Assembly (NCBI GenBank): GCA_000512085.1
Contig: ASPP01007854.1
Coordinates: forward strand, 1 to 30,727
Length of the DNA stretch: 30,727 nt
Direction: 5' to 3'
From: Reticulomyxa filosa
Taxonomy: Eukaryota; Foraminifera; Reticulomyxidae
The translations under genes were made by a program, and so were the position numbers. Within the stretch, counting starts at the first letter, position 1, and every line of letters begins with the position of its first letter. Below, one piece after another: positions 1 through 11,367 of this stretch. The notes under the pieces were generated by a model, which had not been told where the DNA came from, searched no databases, and saw nothing but the letters and a program-made list of their open reading frames with translations.

Positions 1-71
1 AAAAAAAAAAAATATTTTAAACAAACAAAAAATATATATGTATGTGTATGTGTGTGAACTTGATATGACAG

Positions 72-1560
72 AGTAAAGCCCGTGGGGATGCTCAAATGGC
101 TACCACAAAGTCGATGCCCGAATGGTGACAAGTGCCAGTACTCGCATACGATATTGGAGCAAATGTATCATCCCAATATCTACAAGACGTCGATGTGCGT
201 GAATTACGCCAACCCTGCTGGGAATCGTTGTAAATGGGGTTATTATTGCACCCACGCGCATGGACAAGGCGATGTAAGGTCGCCGGTAAATCGCAGATTC
301 AATTCTCTGGAAATGGATGACTTGGTCATTAATACCGTTGGAGATAAGAAATACCATCCGCAGCATCAGCATCAACACCAACATCAACACCAGCATCACT
401 CGAATCAGAGAGGTACCACCAGTGGCAATAGCAATGGCAGTAACAGCAGTATCGATACAAGTGTGGTGATTCCTTCCGATCTTCATCAACATAATCATAA
501 CCATAGTCATAATCATAATCATAACCATCATCACCAGTCCAATGGTAATGGCAACAATATGATCACGATTCCAGTGACAAGGTCCGTACATAGCCCTTCC
601 AGCCATGACATGACTGTGTATCCTGTCGTACTGGAAAAAAAGTTTGCTACTATTTCGTCACCGGTTCCACAAAGATCTTTTCAAGATTTACCATACAAGC
701 AATCCAAGATTAATCACAATGCCAATACCAATGCCAATACTAATGCCATTGTGGATGTATCTCTCGCCTATCCCAACTACCCGTTCTGGACATCTTCCGT
801 TGCACCCTCATTGATTCAAACCACTCCCTCTTTTGGCGTTCCTAAATCTGACATAACTACAGATAGCAAAGCAAAATCGAGGAGAACGACGACGACGACG
901 ACGACGACGACACTGACTAACGAAATATCACAGAGGTCAATTGCAATAGCGACGGAAATTAGTACACCAGATCAGATAATGGAATCGCTTGAACCCGAAT
1001 TCTTGGGGTACTTGTCTCGACCAGCGGTGCAAGGCGGTGGAATTGGATGGTCGGACACTGATTTTGATCACCATCGCAATGGCAATGAAGACGACGACGA
1101 TGAGGATGAAGATGAACTTCACTTGTTTCCCTTGAATTTACCATTACTATCGCCCTCACCACAATTACCTTTGTGGGATGCCAATTCAACCACTGCATCG
1201 TTTGATGTGCTTCCAAACACATTGACAACGATGACATTGCCAAGGCAATCACAACATCATGCCAAATATACCCAGGATATTCCGCTTGTTTCCCAACTTC
1301 CCCCTTCCAATATTGGTCCTAATCATAAACTCACTTGTCATGCCTGTGGGCTCATTGTTCCGCAATCCATTACGCAACTTTTTTATCCGTTTTGTGCATT
1401 TTTTTTTCTCATCTCTCGACACACTCTCTCTTTTTTCCCCCACTCAGCTACCTTACGTGTCTACAATAGATGCAGCCATGTCTTATGCAAAAATTGTTGC
1501 TCCAATCAAATTAATTGCTCCTTATGCCTTACCAAGATATCCCAATACACTCATTTGTAA
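72..1560 (+). CDS. Unkempt-like CCCH zinc-finger and RING protein (5' partial)
   Basis: Likely an RNA-binding regulator with a possible ubiquitin-ligase RING. At the N-terminus, CPNGDKCQYSH supplies the C-x5-C-x3-H part of one CCCH finger (its first Cys must lie upstream), then YHPNIYKTSMC leads into a full finger C-x10-C-x5-C-x3-H ending CTHAH. The YHP..YKT spacer is typical of Unkempt and plant CCCH families (family knowledge). The middle is low complexity: His/Gln and His/Asn runs, Thr9 near 887-912 and an acidic run near 1088-1115. The C-terminus is a C3HC4 RING: CHAC, then RCSHVLCKNCC and CSLC. A 54-nt GT..AG intron at 1394-1447, in frame, separates the first Cys pair from the rest; removing it gives normal RING spacing. 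The frame is open back to 64 with no ATG before 88, and an AG lies at 70-71, so this is an internal exon whose 5' exons are off the window. The stop is at 1558-1560. Confidence 0.75.
1394..1447 (+). other. In-frame 54-nt intron inside the RING domain
   Basis: GTGCAT at 1394 and a pyrimidine-rich tract ending CCCACTCAG at 1447. The length is divisible by three and has no stop, so retention would insert 18 mostly hydrophobic residues between the RING zinc ligands without changing frame. An alternative donor at 1389 would give 59 nt and break the frame. Confidence 0.6.
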
Positions 1561-1646
1561 TTGTTCCTTTCTAGGCTCAGTCAATGCAGAGAGAAATGCG
1601 CACAAACATCCTTTTTTTTTTTTCTAACCTTGTAATTATAGACTTG

Positions 1647-1652
1647 AATAAA
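1647..1652 (+). terminator. Poly(A) signal AATAAA for the CCCH/RING gene
   Basis: A canonical AATAAA about 87 nt after the stop codon, in the right place for 3' end formation. No functional evidence beyond position and sequence. Confidence 0.4.
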
Positions 1653-2509
1653 GAAACATTAAAAAACGGAAAAAATACATTATTATTTTTTTTAGAGTAT
1701 GTGTAATCAAATGCTATGTGGGGTCCATTCCAAGTTAAAAAAAATAGCCCACTTATTCTATTTTTCTTACACCCTTTTATTGATTAATCAACACAAAACA
1801 CCTTTCTTTTTTAAAATTTAGTTCCTTTTTTTTTTCCCCTTTGAAAACAGAAAAACACGACAACAAATAGTTTTTATTTTGTTTTGTTTTTATGTTTGCA
1901 AAAACGCATTTTAAAAATTGATTATTTGACTAATTGGTAGATAATCTGCTGGTGACGGTTTGCTTTTTTTTTTTTGGTGGGTTTCAATCGATTATTCCAT
2001 TTTGCTTGGTAATTTGAATTGTGTGAATTTTTGGTGGAATGCGTTTTGGAAACAACTTTCTTGTAATTGTTGTTTTGTTTTTTTGAATCTTTGAATTTTT
2101 ATGAGGAATAAGCATTTCAACTTCTTGAGGAAAAAATGGAGAGAAATGTGAGGTGGAAAGGTGATGTGTTTGAAATTAAGGTAAATGGATATTCCTATAA
2201 AGAGTCTGTATTTTCTATTATTTTGCAAACAACTAAAATTATGTGGTGTTGTTTTTCAATGATTTTGTTTTATAATATAACAACGTTTGAAACTTTTTTT
2301 TTATTGACATTAAATTTCTAATAATTTTGGTCACTACTTTATACTCGAATCGACTGACAAAAGAAGCGAACACAAGGATGATCGAATATTTACTTACGAA
2401 AATTCAATATAGATAATAAAGAAAACAATAAGTAAATTACACTCTGTTTGACTTTTAACAATAAGAAAAAAGCAACCGTCAACAGTAATTTACCAGACAT
2501 TCTTGCCCC
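1653..2509. other. Convergent intergenic region, no gene recognised
   Basis: AT-rich DNA with T runs between the 3' end of the plus-strand CCCH/RING gene and the 3' end of the minus-strand vWA gene. Short frames on both strands near 1992-2320 have biased, repetitive composition and no recognisable domain. TTTATT near 2300 (AATAAA on the minus strand) could serve the vWA gene. Confidence 0.4.
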
Positions 2510-5500
2510 TTACATCATCTTATTGGAATACATATTGGTTGCCAGGTTGTCATTTCTTTTACGTGCTCTTGACTTCTTTTGATGCAACTTTGAGTCGAAC
2601 GTAGTTTTTTCCACTTTTTCGGTACGTTGCTCTAGTTGCATCATCTTGTCAAGCATTATGTTGTTATTAACATACGACGTTGTTGTCGTCACATGTTCTT
2701 CATTGATTGCATTGCGGTTCATCCATAACGCATTAGTAAATATGTTTGCTTTATTTAACAATGCAAATCATATAGTCAAACTTTCATTCCCTTTCTTCAT
2801 TTTCCTCTCATCATCACAAACAATAAAAAACACAAATTTTACCTCGTGCAGCTTCGTAGTCTCCTATTTAAGTTTCAGATTTCAAACAACAAAGGTCATA
2901 TAACATTTGGATACAAATACAACAATAAGATTTAAGGAGCCAAAGAAATCTATACCTGCTTCACAGAGCCGAGCTGATTTTCTGGAGGCATTGGCTATCA
3001 TAACAACGCAAACAATATTGGAAAGTTACCTTAAGCAAATTGGAAGAAAAAAAAAAAGGTAGCACAAAAAGCTTAACCAGCAATGACTTCCATATTTAAG
3101 TTTTTCAAAACTTCTTCTTTATTTTGAGAAATGGGTTTTTTCTGAGTAATTACGCGCAACATCTTGGCTTTTTTTTTTTTGCCCCAATATGCACACATGA
3201 CAATTGTCTTGTTGTTGAAGTGTTTGGAGGGAGGAGACGAGAGGGAAAAAAAAAGAAAAGAACAACAGTCATACCTCCATCGACTCGTACGTAGTGTATC
3301 TGCAATTGAAACACGACATCTTTCAAATCTTTATACTCTTCTTTTCCCAACAATTCTTTGCGAATGATATATTCAAAGTATGTTTTTGAATCTTGGAAGA
3401 CATTACCAATATCTTGCACCTGGCGACTAATCTCAATTTGTGATATTTTTTCTTCTGTCGCGCCTTCAACGACTTTGGGGTTTTCCACAGCCGAACTACC
3501 TTCCAATTGTTGTTGTTCTTGTCCTGGTTGTTGTTCTTGCCCTGGTTGTTGAACATTGTTCACATTCAAAGCGTGAACATCATTTTGTTTTTCTGTTGTT
3601 GTAACACGTTCTGTTCGTCGTCGGCTTTGAAGCGAAGCAAAGGATGCAACAACATGGTGGACTGCACTTTGGTGGCCAAGACCTTTTTTTCCAAGATGCC
3701 TTTGAAATTAGTGGTCAATTGCAAAGGATTGATTCTCTGCACCTTGCCTTGGGTGATGTCACAAACCTTGCCCAAGTTTTCTAATTTGCATTCGCTATCG
3801 GTGATGGAAATGACGTTAACTACGACGCCTTTTTCTAAAGCCCAATTTGCAATCTGTTCGTACCACTGTTCGACCGCTTCGATTTCCTCGTCGCCTCTCA
3901 GCCCGTCCAAATTCCCAAGTCCAACATTCGCCAGTCCATCCGTGCACAGTATCACTTGCGATCCCGGCTTTTGTGCGGCCAATCCAATGGACACAACTAA
4001 CGCCGGACCTAGTGCAGTTTGCCCTTTTTCCGTCAATCGCCACAGCTTTTCTGACAACGCGCTCGCCGACTCCTTCACTTCTTTCTCAAACTTGTATCCA
4101 CTGGCAATGCTCTTCAAGTCTTCCATTTTGCTCAGTTTGTCGCCCGCTATGTACTCGGCTTCGCTTGTCCCGTCGCCCACAATCGTCACCTCATTTGAAA
4201 ACGTCACCAATCCCACTGTTTTATTATTATTATTATTACTTATCATTGATTTGAAAATAACATAGAAAACTCCAACCTTTGCATTTGGGCTTGTCTTTTG
4301 CCAGTTCATTCAGTTGCTCATCAACTGCGGCTTGCACACTTTGCAATCGGGAAACCCTTTTCATTATTTATTTGTATTTTTTGCCTTTGATGAACTTTTG
4401 AAATTGCTCAACCTTTCTTCTTTTTTTTTTTTTTAATTAAAAAAAAGTTCTTTGTTACCAGGTGGTGTTTCTCTTTTGATTAGGGAAAAAATTGGTCGCT
4501 ATGATCTTCATTGAACGCGCGAATGTCGGGCATGTCCTGAGCCCCACGTAACTTGATTTTTCCTTTCCATTTCTTGGGCTACACACTTTGAAAAACATAC
4601 ACATCACATATTGAAAGTGACAAAAGCATTGTTCATTACCATTAATTTTTTCCTCCTCTCCCCTCTTGTTTGTCAGTTTTTTTTAAAAAAAGATTACCAT
4701 TGATCCGGAAATATCAACACAAAATCTATGTCAACCAATCATTTGTTCCACAACCAACAAAAAAATTAAGTGTAAAACGATTGCTCAGTGTTCATGTTTT
4801 GTAAACACAAAAAAAAAATAATAATAATAATAATAATAAAAAATGTGTTTGATTTTAAAGACATGACGTTATGTTGAAGATCCGATTTTTCATCTTCCGA
4901 GGACGGCTCCACAATGTAATCGACGGTATCGCCTTGGGGAATTTCTTCATTTTGGATTTGGATAATGTTGCGTTGATTGCACAGTTGGCAGATCCAAATG
5001 CTATCATCGTCGTCGACTTTCATGTCTTTGTCGCTTGTTTTCAATATGTCAATTCCGGACAAGATCGCCTTGCACTTTGCATTGGCGCACACAACAGGGT
5101 CGCCCGTTGCTATCGCATTCGCTTTGTCACCCAACGTGCCCAAGTCGAATGCCACCACGTTTGTATTGATTTTTTGTGTTCGCACCGCTCGACGCGATTT
5201 GTCTTCTTTTTTCTAAAGCCCAACGCCAATTGTTGTTATTTTATTTTTTATTATTATTTGTTGTTTATATTGTCATCATGTTGTTTAGTTGTATACATTT
5301 TATATAACATAACTCTGTTGTCCACAAAAGCAAGAGCATCATTCACGTTCGCACCAGGAGCGTTATTTGCGTTTGCGCCAGGGACGTTATTATTCTCGTC
5401 GATAGCAGCGGACTGGGCGACAGCAGTGGACTGAACTTCTGTAGCAGACTTTGTCTCACCTCCCAGACCGAAACTATCTTTTAACATGCCCCAGAATCCC

Positions 5501-6023
5501 ACTGAGGTAGTTCGAACAGCAGCAGCTGATGATGACGGTGGTGACGATAACGATGATGCTCGTGAGGCTCGAACCGATTGTCTCGCAGCTCTTCCAAGCC
5601 CTCCGCTTGCTGAATTACTCGGTTTATTGTCTTGCGTATTTGCGGTGTTGTTGTCACTAATACGATTTTTTTTTTTTTTAAAAAGTATACGTATTGTTTT
5701 ACATATACAGCTTCAGTAAGTGGGAAGGTTATTATAATTTATTTTTTTAAAGAACAACAAAAAAAAAAGGGTAAAAAGGGAGTCACAAAGAGGGGTTTGA
5801 TAATATGCTATGCGACAGGATGCAACACCAAAAAAAAAAAAAATTGGAAAATATCCATGAAACAATTGTATCTTCTGTTGTGTGCTTACTTGGCGGATTT
5901 GAATGGGTTAAGGTAATGCAAGAAGGATTGACCCTGTTGTCTGCCATCACTTGCTTTTGCTTCATTGGAGTCGACAACAGCTGCCACTTCTTGGAGCCCA
6001 GTTTCCATCTCTTCTTCGTTCAT
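2510..6023 (-). CDS. Sec23/24-like zinc finger plus vWA domain protein
   Basis: Probably a cytosolic vWA protein of about 794 aa; the exact role is unknown. Exons, in transcription order: 5890-6023, 5314-5656, 4863-5212, 4698-4725, 4459-4578, 4277-4356, 3275-4215, 3078-3167, 2956-2994, 2843-2863, 2510-2748. The start is the ATG at 6023 (MNEEEMETG). After a low-complexity Ser/Ala/Asn region comes a zinc finger (VVCANAKCKAIL ... WICQLCNQRN, like the Sec23/24 ribbon), then a vWA domain with a complete MIDAS: DISGSM, the Thr of GQTALGPAL, and the Asp of CTDGLAN. The C-terminal part includes RVITQKKPISQNKEEVL, SARLCEAG/DYEAAR and a charged coil. All junctions agree in phase, but exon 4459-4578 has one base too many (A6 at 4486-4491) and exon 3275-4215 one too few (T5 at 3588-3592). 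With those two corrections the coding length is 795 codons. In the uncorrected reading there are two frameshifts. Confidence 0.72.
4698..4725 (-). other. 28-nt microexon coding the vWA MIDAS motif
   Basis: Flanked by an acceptor (GACATAG) and a donor (GTAATC); encodes FCVDISGSM. The preceding exon ends in phase 2 (HNV plus AT), so the joined reading is NVIFCVDISGSM, as expected at the start of a vWA domain. The phase fit on both sides and the conserved motif make this convincing despite its size. Confidence 0.7.
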
Positions 6024-7430
6024 TGATATGTTGTCCCTAACGAATGTTTTATGTTTTTGATTGTCTTTTTGATGTAGGGGTTACTCGGTCTCTCTTTTGT
6101 GTTTGCTTAACTCTTCGGAATCTACGCCGGACACAAACTTTGAAGCGTGGAACATATTCTTAGATTATATGTTTATCAAACAAATAGAAAAGCTGACAAA
6201 ATTTGCCCAAATTTTCTTATATGAGGATACTTTCTTTTTGTCTGAACACCCTGCCCCAGCTCCAAAAAATACTTTCACTGTTTATTGTACTTTTTTTGAA
6301 TCAGATTCATTTTAAAACTGCAGTGTATCTAATACTGTTATGAACAATTACTTTTTTTACTCAAATATTTTAAAAAATATTTATGATAATTCAAGCTTTT
6401 TCTCTTGGAATGAGAAAAGTCTTTGAAAAGAACAAGTCAAACACAAAAAGATTGAAAAAAATTCGAAATTTATTTTCAATTTTATCTAGCACTATTTTGC
6501 CACTCCCAAAGAAAAAGTAAGCAAACGAAGAATCAATATCAGCTTTTCTTCAAGCGTTTCAGAAGCATACTTCTCCTGATAAGACAATAACATAAACTAG
6601 TACGAACGTGAAATCAAAATGGTAAACCTGAAAAAATCAAGAAATTACTAGTAATTTAAATGCAACAGATAGCATATAATTTCATCAAAAGCTTGTCTAA
6701 AATAAAAAAATATATAAAAAGTAAAATTACAAAAAAGGAAACAAATATGTCAAAGTTTAAAAACTACAAATTTTGTCCGGATATCAACAGGTTAAAAAAA
6801 ATCTATCACAAACAAAATGTAGTTCAATTGCTTGTTTCCGAATATAAAAAATTAACTTGAACTAAATACTTACTTCATGATATTGAGTAACCCACTGTGG
6901 GTCCCACCGTTCCGTTAGTATTTAAGGATGTAATGTAGTGACTTTCACTACACTTGAAATCCGTTTTGTAATAGAAATTACTCGAAGATTAAGTCTAATA
7001 GCGCTAAAATGTTGGAAAAACTTAAATACAATTGTATTTGAGAATGTTTAGATATTTCAACAGCCAAAAAAGTATTATTCAACTCGTTGAGTCTTAGTAC
7101 AAAAAGGAAACACAATATCAATGTGTAACTATTGCAAATACATTTTTATAATTTTTTCAAAAGTGCAAACATTTTTCAATTTCACAATTCATTTTCAGCA
7201 TCAAATTCTTCTGTTTCGTTTGGAAAAAAGTCTTATATAAAAAAAAGTATCTGAATGATTCACGCAATCCGGTAATCTTAAATAATCCCCTTATTTTAAC
7301 TCAAACACTTACAATCATTTAAGACATGCATGTTTTGGTGTCCGCTGAATGCTTTGACTAGTGTAACGCGAAAACGACTTTTTAACAAGTAAAGTAAAAC
7401 CCCTCGTCAATTGGGTTCAAAAGTATAATA
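6024..7430. other. Divergent intergenic region, no gene recognised
   Basis: About 1.4 kb between two divergently transcribed genes; it should hold both promoters. Short plus-strand frames at 6097-6315 and 6660-6860 are Lys/Phe/Asn-rich and lack domain features or matching splice sites. I could not identify promoter elements. Confidence 0.45.
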
Positions 7431-9258
7431 ATGATAACATTGTTGATTACTTTGGCATTGCTTCAGTTCAAAGAATCTTTAACAGCTAAAGAAGATGTTT
7501 TATTAAATCTCATTCAGATGATCGAGAGAGATGACGTGTTAGGGTTGCGTGAAGAAATAGAAAAGAGTCCAGAATTGATAGATGTAGACTTGTGGAAAAA
7601 TGACGATGAATCAAGGAAAGAGACAAAAAGACCGCATACGTTGCTAGATGTTGCAACGTTGTACGGGAAAGTGAGCATTGTGGAATACTTATTGGAGCAC
7701 CAGGCTAGTGGGAGTGCAGAGGATTCAATGTATTGGATCTGTGTGGACCCTCAAGACCACAACACATGGAACACACAGCCGCTCCCATCAGTGCAAAATG
7801 GCTTTGAAGACAAAGCATACTCGAAAAAGCTTTTGCAAGCGTACCTGCGTTACAAAGCAAATATCAACGACACTTCGCGACACGCGGAAGGTATGAGCCT
7901 ACTCACGACGTGTGTCTTGAATGGCTACATAGACGTGGCCGAGCTGCTGTTACAAAGTGGCGTCAATGTGTACGCCAAAGATAATTACGGCCTCGACGTT
8001 TTAGATTGGCTTGTCAAAGCGCCAGCCGTCAAGTTTTTTTTTTTTTTTTGAGTACATATATACATGTGTATACATATATGTATATATGTATATGCACATT
8101 TATGTATATAAATTTATATATGTATATATGTACATATATATATGTGTATATATAAACATAACATCAATGTTTCGATTTCAAAACTTTGACAACAAACAAA
8201 AAAAAAAAAGATGGATTCACAAGACATTGGGACAAGACGTTGCATTAACACGGAAGAAAAAGTTTATGAAGTTGTTTGAGGCGCATAATGTGAAATGGGA
8301 TTTGGCTAGATTGTCAACGCTACAAGATACTGACCAGTCTACTTTGACAAGTTTGAGACGACAATCGACCATACCAGGTTAACTTGCAAATAACAAGTCC
8401 TTCCTCTCTCCCCTTCTCCCCCCCCCCCCCCTTTTTTTTTTTGTAAACGCTCATGCGAAAAGCGCATCAAATTGTCCAAAACAAGAAAAAAGCAAAAGCG
8501 ACGACACAATTCAACAACAGTTACAAGCGGGAAGAGAACGCATCCGCGCAAAGATGAAAGAGCGCATAAAACAAAAACTACACACGCCTTCGCAATCCAA
8601 CTCTTATGAAGACGACCATATGCACAAGATTGAGGATATTATTAAAAAAACAAGTTATTTGTGATTTCATAAAAAAAAAAAAAATCAGTTGTATTATGTT
8701 TTGAATTATTATAATCATATTATATACATACAAACATATACGTATACCATATATTTATATTTATATTAAGATCGTGCAAGAAAGAATGAGAAAAGTAATA
8801 CGCGACAGAAAGGGATTCGAGAAGATGGAAAAGGAAAGGATGCAATACAAATGGAAAAGACCCAAACATATGCACATGGATCGGAGAACGATGGTGAAGA
8901 GGATAGAAGAGAGGGGACGCACATTCGCGAATATATGGACCAATTGTCCGAGCTACGCAAACAGGACGAAGAGTGCAGGAAACAATACCTTCGACGTGAA
9001 CTAAGTGGGGAGGAATGGCGTGCCAAACATGAACGCTTTCGCCAAGAGCGAGAGCGCATTCAAGGTATCTTGGACGATATTCGCGTGAAGGAAACGGATC
9101 GCCAACGTGATATTGTCGCTCAAAGGCTAAAACTCGAACGTGACTTGGCTAAACAGAGAGAAGAGGACGACGAAAGTTGGAAGCAAGTTTCGGAAATGAA
9201 GAGAAGGAGATCGCGAAATCAAAAGCCAGATTTTTTAACTTTTCATGATGAATTGTAA
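7431..9258 (+). CDS. Ankyrin-repeat and coiled-coil protein
   Basis: Predicted 474 aa from exons 7431-8032, 8211-8377, 8486-8653 and 8771-9258 (1425 nt, divisible by three). The first exon carries ankyrin-type units: HTLLDVATLYGKVSIVEYLL, an intervening unit with LLQAYLRYKANIN, and MSLLTTCVLNGYIDVAELLL followed by GVNVYAKDNYGLDVLDWL. The rest is highly charged and helical (Glu/Arg/Lys-rich, e.g. IREYMDQLSELRKQDEE and LERDLAKQREEDDESWK), suggesting a coiled coil for protein binding. The ATG at 7431 gives a hydrophobic beginning (MITLLITLALLQ) that could be read as a signal sequence; translation might instead start at an upstream exon, so the N-terminus is uncertain. The acceptor of exon three (8485) was chosen for phase only. 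The stop is at 9256-9258. The function is not known beyond a scaffold-type role. Confidence 0.68.
8052..8160. repeat. TATATG-type microsatellite in an intron
   Basis: About 110 nt of alternating TATATG/TACATA units inside the first intron of the ankyrin/coiled-coil gene. Similar TA-rich tracts occur at 8695-8765, 12690-12760, 25055-25105, 25335-25400 and 25765-25860, all intronic. Confidence 0.8.
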
Positions 9259-9796
9259 ACTCATTTTTATTTATTCAAGAGCCAAAAAAAAAAAGAATGA
9301 AGGAAAAAACTAGAACAAATTTCATCATTCTTGTGTTTATACTTTTTTTAAAATTTTTTGCACGTTGCAAAATATTTACTGCCGTCAATTGTTGAACTCA
9401 ACCACGATTTTTGGGCCGATGATTTATTGATGAAATATATGGACCCAATTCTTTTTTTCTGATTTGTCAATGTTAAACAAAAAAAACCTTTTTTCCATCT
9501 TTGGCGAGTAGTCCTCTATTTCGTAAGTCTTGAATACTGTAAAATGTATTTCATTTAGGTTTTTTTAAATGAAATCGGTATGTTGTTTATCAACACACAA
9601 ACAGATTTGTTTTCAGAATTTTTATTTCTGCTGTACATAAACCTTTTCAATTGAAAAGAATCAGGGATGTCAAACACCCCCAGCGCAAAAGCGGGGGATC
9701 AGTACAAGTAGAAAAGAGTGGAAAAAAAGGCGCAGAAAAGATTAATAAACATCCTATAAAACAACAAATTATACAAAATCGGTAAACACTTCAATA
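9259..9796. other. Intergenic region with a GC-rich stem-loop
   Basis: AT-rich spacer between two plus-strand genes. The only structured element is at 9677-9697: CCCCC, a bulged A, GC, the loop GCAAAA, then GC and GGGGG, giving a seven-pair stem about 100 nt before the next start codon. No gene seen. Confidence 0.4.
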
Positions 9797-10853
9797 ATGG
9801 GTTGTGTAGAAGGTGGTGATATAACGGAGGAAGAGATAAAAGCAGCTCAACAAGACCACGAGCGAGCCCAAAAGATTAAAGCGAAACAAAAAAGTAAAAA
9901 AGGAAAAAGGAAAGAAGTCGAGACCAGTAGTCACTTCAGTAAAACAGGGAAGTCTTTTAACATCACAGCAACGCCTAGTGGGTTTCATGATGAAAAGGAT
10001 ATTATCCCCGACCAAAAGCCAATATACGGAACAACACTAAGTGTCGAAAATGCAAATAAAACTAGTTTTGAAAGTGTACGTGTATGCTTTTTTTTTTTAA
10101 AGCTTGAGTGGCTTAAAAAAAGATTACAAAAAAAAAAGGTGCACTGCATGCACTCAAACCCTACTTGATAGAGGGAGAGTGGGAAAAAAAACAAAACAGA
10201 AATGTATTTGTTTGTGGTTTGCTTGTTCTCAATGTGCAGAAAACACAGTGACGACGAACTTGAGCGTGTTATGTGTAATCTATTCTTTCGATAAAGTGTT
10301 TCCGATAGCAAACTTTGACCCCGTGTTGGACGTGACGGACATGACCTCCAATGAAGCGTTGCGCTATTTCGGAGGAGAGCGTCGGACACAGAGATTGACA
10401 GAGCACTTGAAATTGCTTACGTCGGAGATGCAATATGAAGTAAATACACAGACGACAGTGCGAAGCAAAGAAATTTTTGTGGTTAGTGATACGCTGAAAA
10501 CAGTGCAAATGTGTACATTATTGGAAAAGGTCGGTTTGCTGGACAAGTTCACCAAGTTCGATGACCTTCAGAATTCAGGCATTGCCAACCATGTTATTGG
10601 GGTTGATCACAAATACATGTCGGAAGGTGCCTCGAAGAATATGGCCGTATTCAAAATTATGCAATCAAAGAAATACGCACATGACCAAATATTGTATGTC
10701 GATAATATCAAGTCGGTCGTTGAGTATTTCAATAGTATTGCTTTATGTAGGACCGTTTTTGTTGAGGATGAATATGGCATTGGCAATGAAACCTGCCAAC
10801 GAATTGAACAAATGTTTGAAAAAGAGGCCATCAACGCCAAAATTACTTTGTAA
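9797..10853 (+). CDS. HAD-superfamily-like protein with degenerate catalytic motif
   Basis: Predicted 296 aa from exons 9797-10073 and 10240-10853 (891 nt). The N-terminus MGCVEGGD fits an N-myristoylation/palmitoylation signal (Gly2, Cys3), so membrane attachment is possible. It is followed by a Lys-rich helical segment. The second exon resembles HAD hydrolases: motif I region LCVIYSFDKVFPI, then TSNEALRYFGG, motif II-like IFVVSDTLKTV, a Lys-containing SKKYAHDQ and motif IV-like QILYVDN. In motif I the family pattern is hhhhDxDx[TV]; here the first Asp, the nucleophile, is Ser (SFD), and the acidic pair of motif IV is DN. Enzyme activity is therefore doubtful. The intron 10074-10239 has GTGTAC and a TGTGCAG acceptor. 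An alternative donor at 10076 would shift phase. The stop is at 10851-10853. Confidence 0.65.
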
Positions 10854-11367
10854 AAAAAAAAAGAAAATCTAGGTCTCACTGATTGAACGTATTCAGGTCG
10901 ATACGATGAATAAGATTTTTTTTTTGTTTTTAGTTTAACACTTTGGAGTACACTCCCAAAAAAAAATACCTAATTTGTGTTTGTTGTATGTCGACCTCGT
11001 ATGCACCCTATATAATTTTGTTGTTATCAAAAATGGAGACAATTTTTTTTCAAAGAGTCTATTAGTTGACTTGCTATTCCGTCTAAATGTGTTGCAGCAG
11101 TTTGAATGTACAAATTCAATCCAAGCCAAGTCCTCCCCTTTTTTTTATGAGTCAAAAATGCGAATTTATAAATAATGAATTTGTTGGAAATTTTTTGAAG
11201 AGGATAGTATTATAAGATAATTGAAACTGTGTTTCTGTACAAAACGCACATTAAAGCGATTTTTTGTTTTTTAGCAGTTAGTCCACAAATCACCTCCATA
11301 CTTTTTGCTACAAGACGAATGAAGAAAAAAACAATACTGAGAAAAAAAAAGTGGCAATAACTGTACG
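10854..11367. other. Convergent intergenic region
   Basis: About 510 nt of AT-rich DNA between two genes facing each other. It should contain both 3' untranslated regions. No coding frame with domain-like content and no structured element was recognised. Confidence 0.4.

Noticed and set aside
937-1252. Minus-strand frames inside the CCCH/RING gene
   Set aside because: Shadows of low-complexity coding sequence; no domain and no splice-site support.
2510-2748. Possible R-SNARE/VAMP-like helix on the minus strand
   Set aside because: The helix superficially resembles a SNARE motif, but the segment joins in phase through microexons to the vWA gene and lacks the central Arg layer and a membrane anchor. 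It is the C-terminus of that gene.
4218-4309. Start codon and first residues of the open frame beginning at 4309
   Set aside because: Residues MNWQKTSPNAKVGVF... are mis-framed exon plus the 61-nt intron 4216-4276. The true reading is SRLQSVQAAVDEQLNELAK joined to VGLVTFSNEV.
8774-9004. Plus-strand frame MQERMRKVIRDRKGF overlapping the last ankyrin-gene exon
   Set aside because: Phase from the upstream exon selects the other frame, which is longer, ends at 9258 and forms a continuous charged coil.
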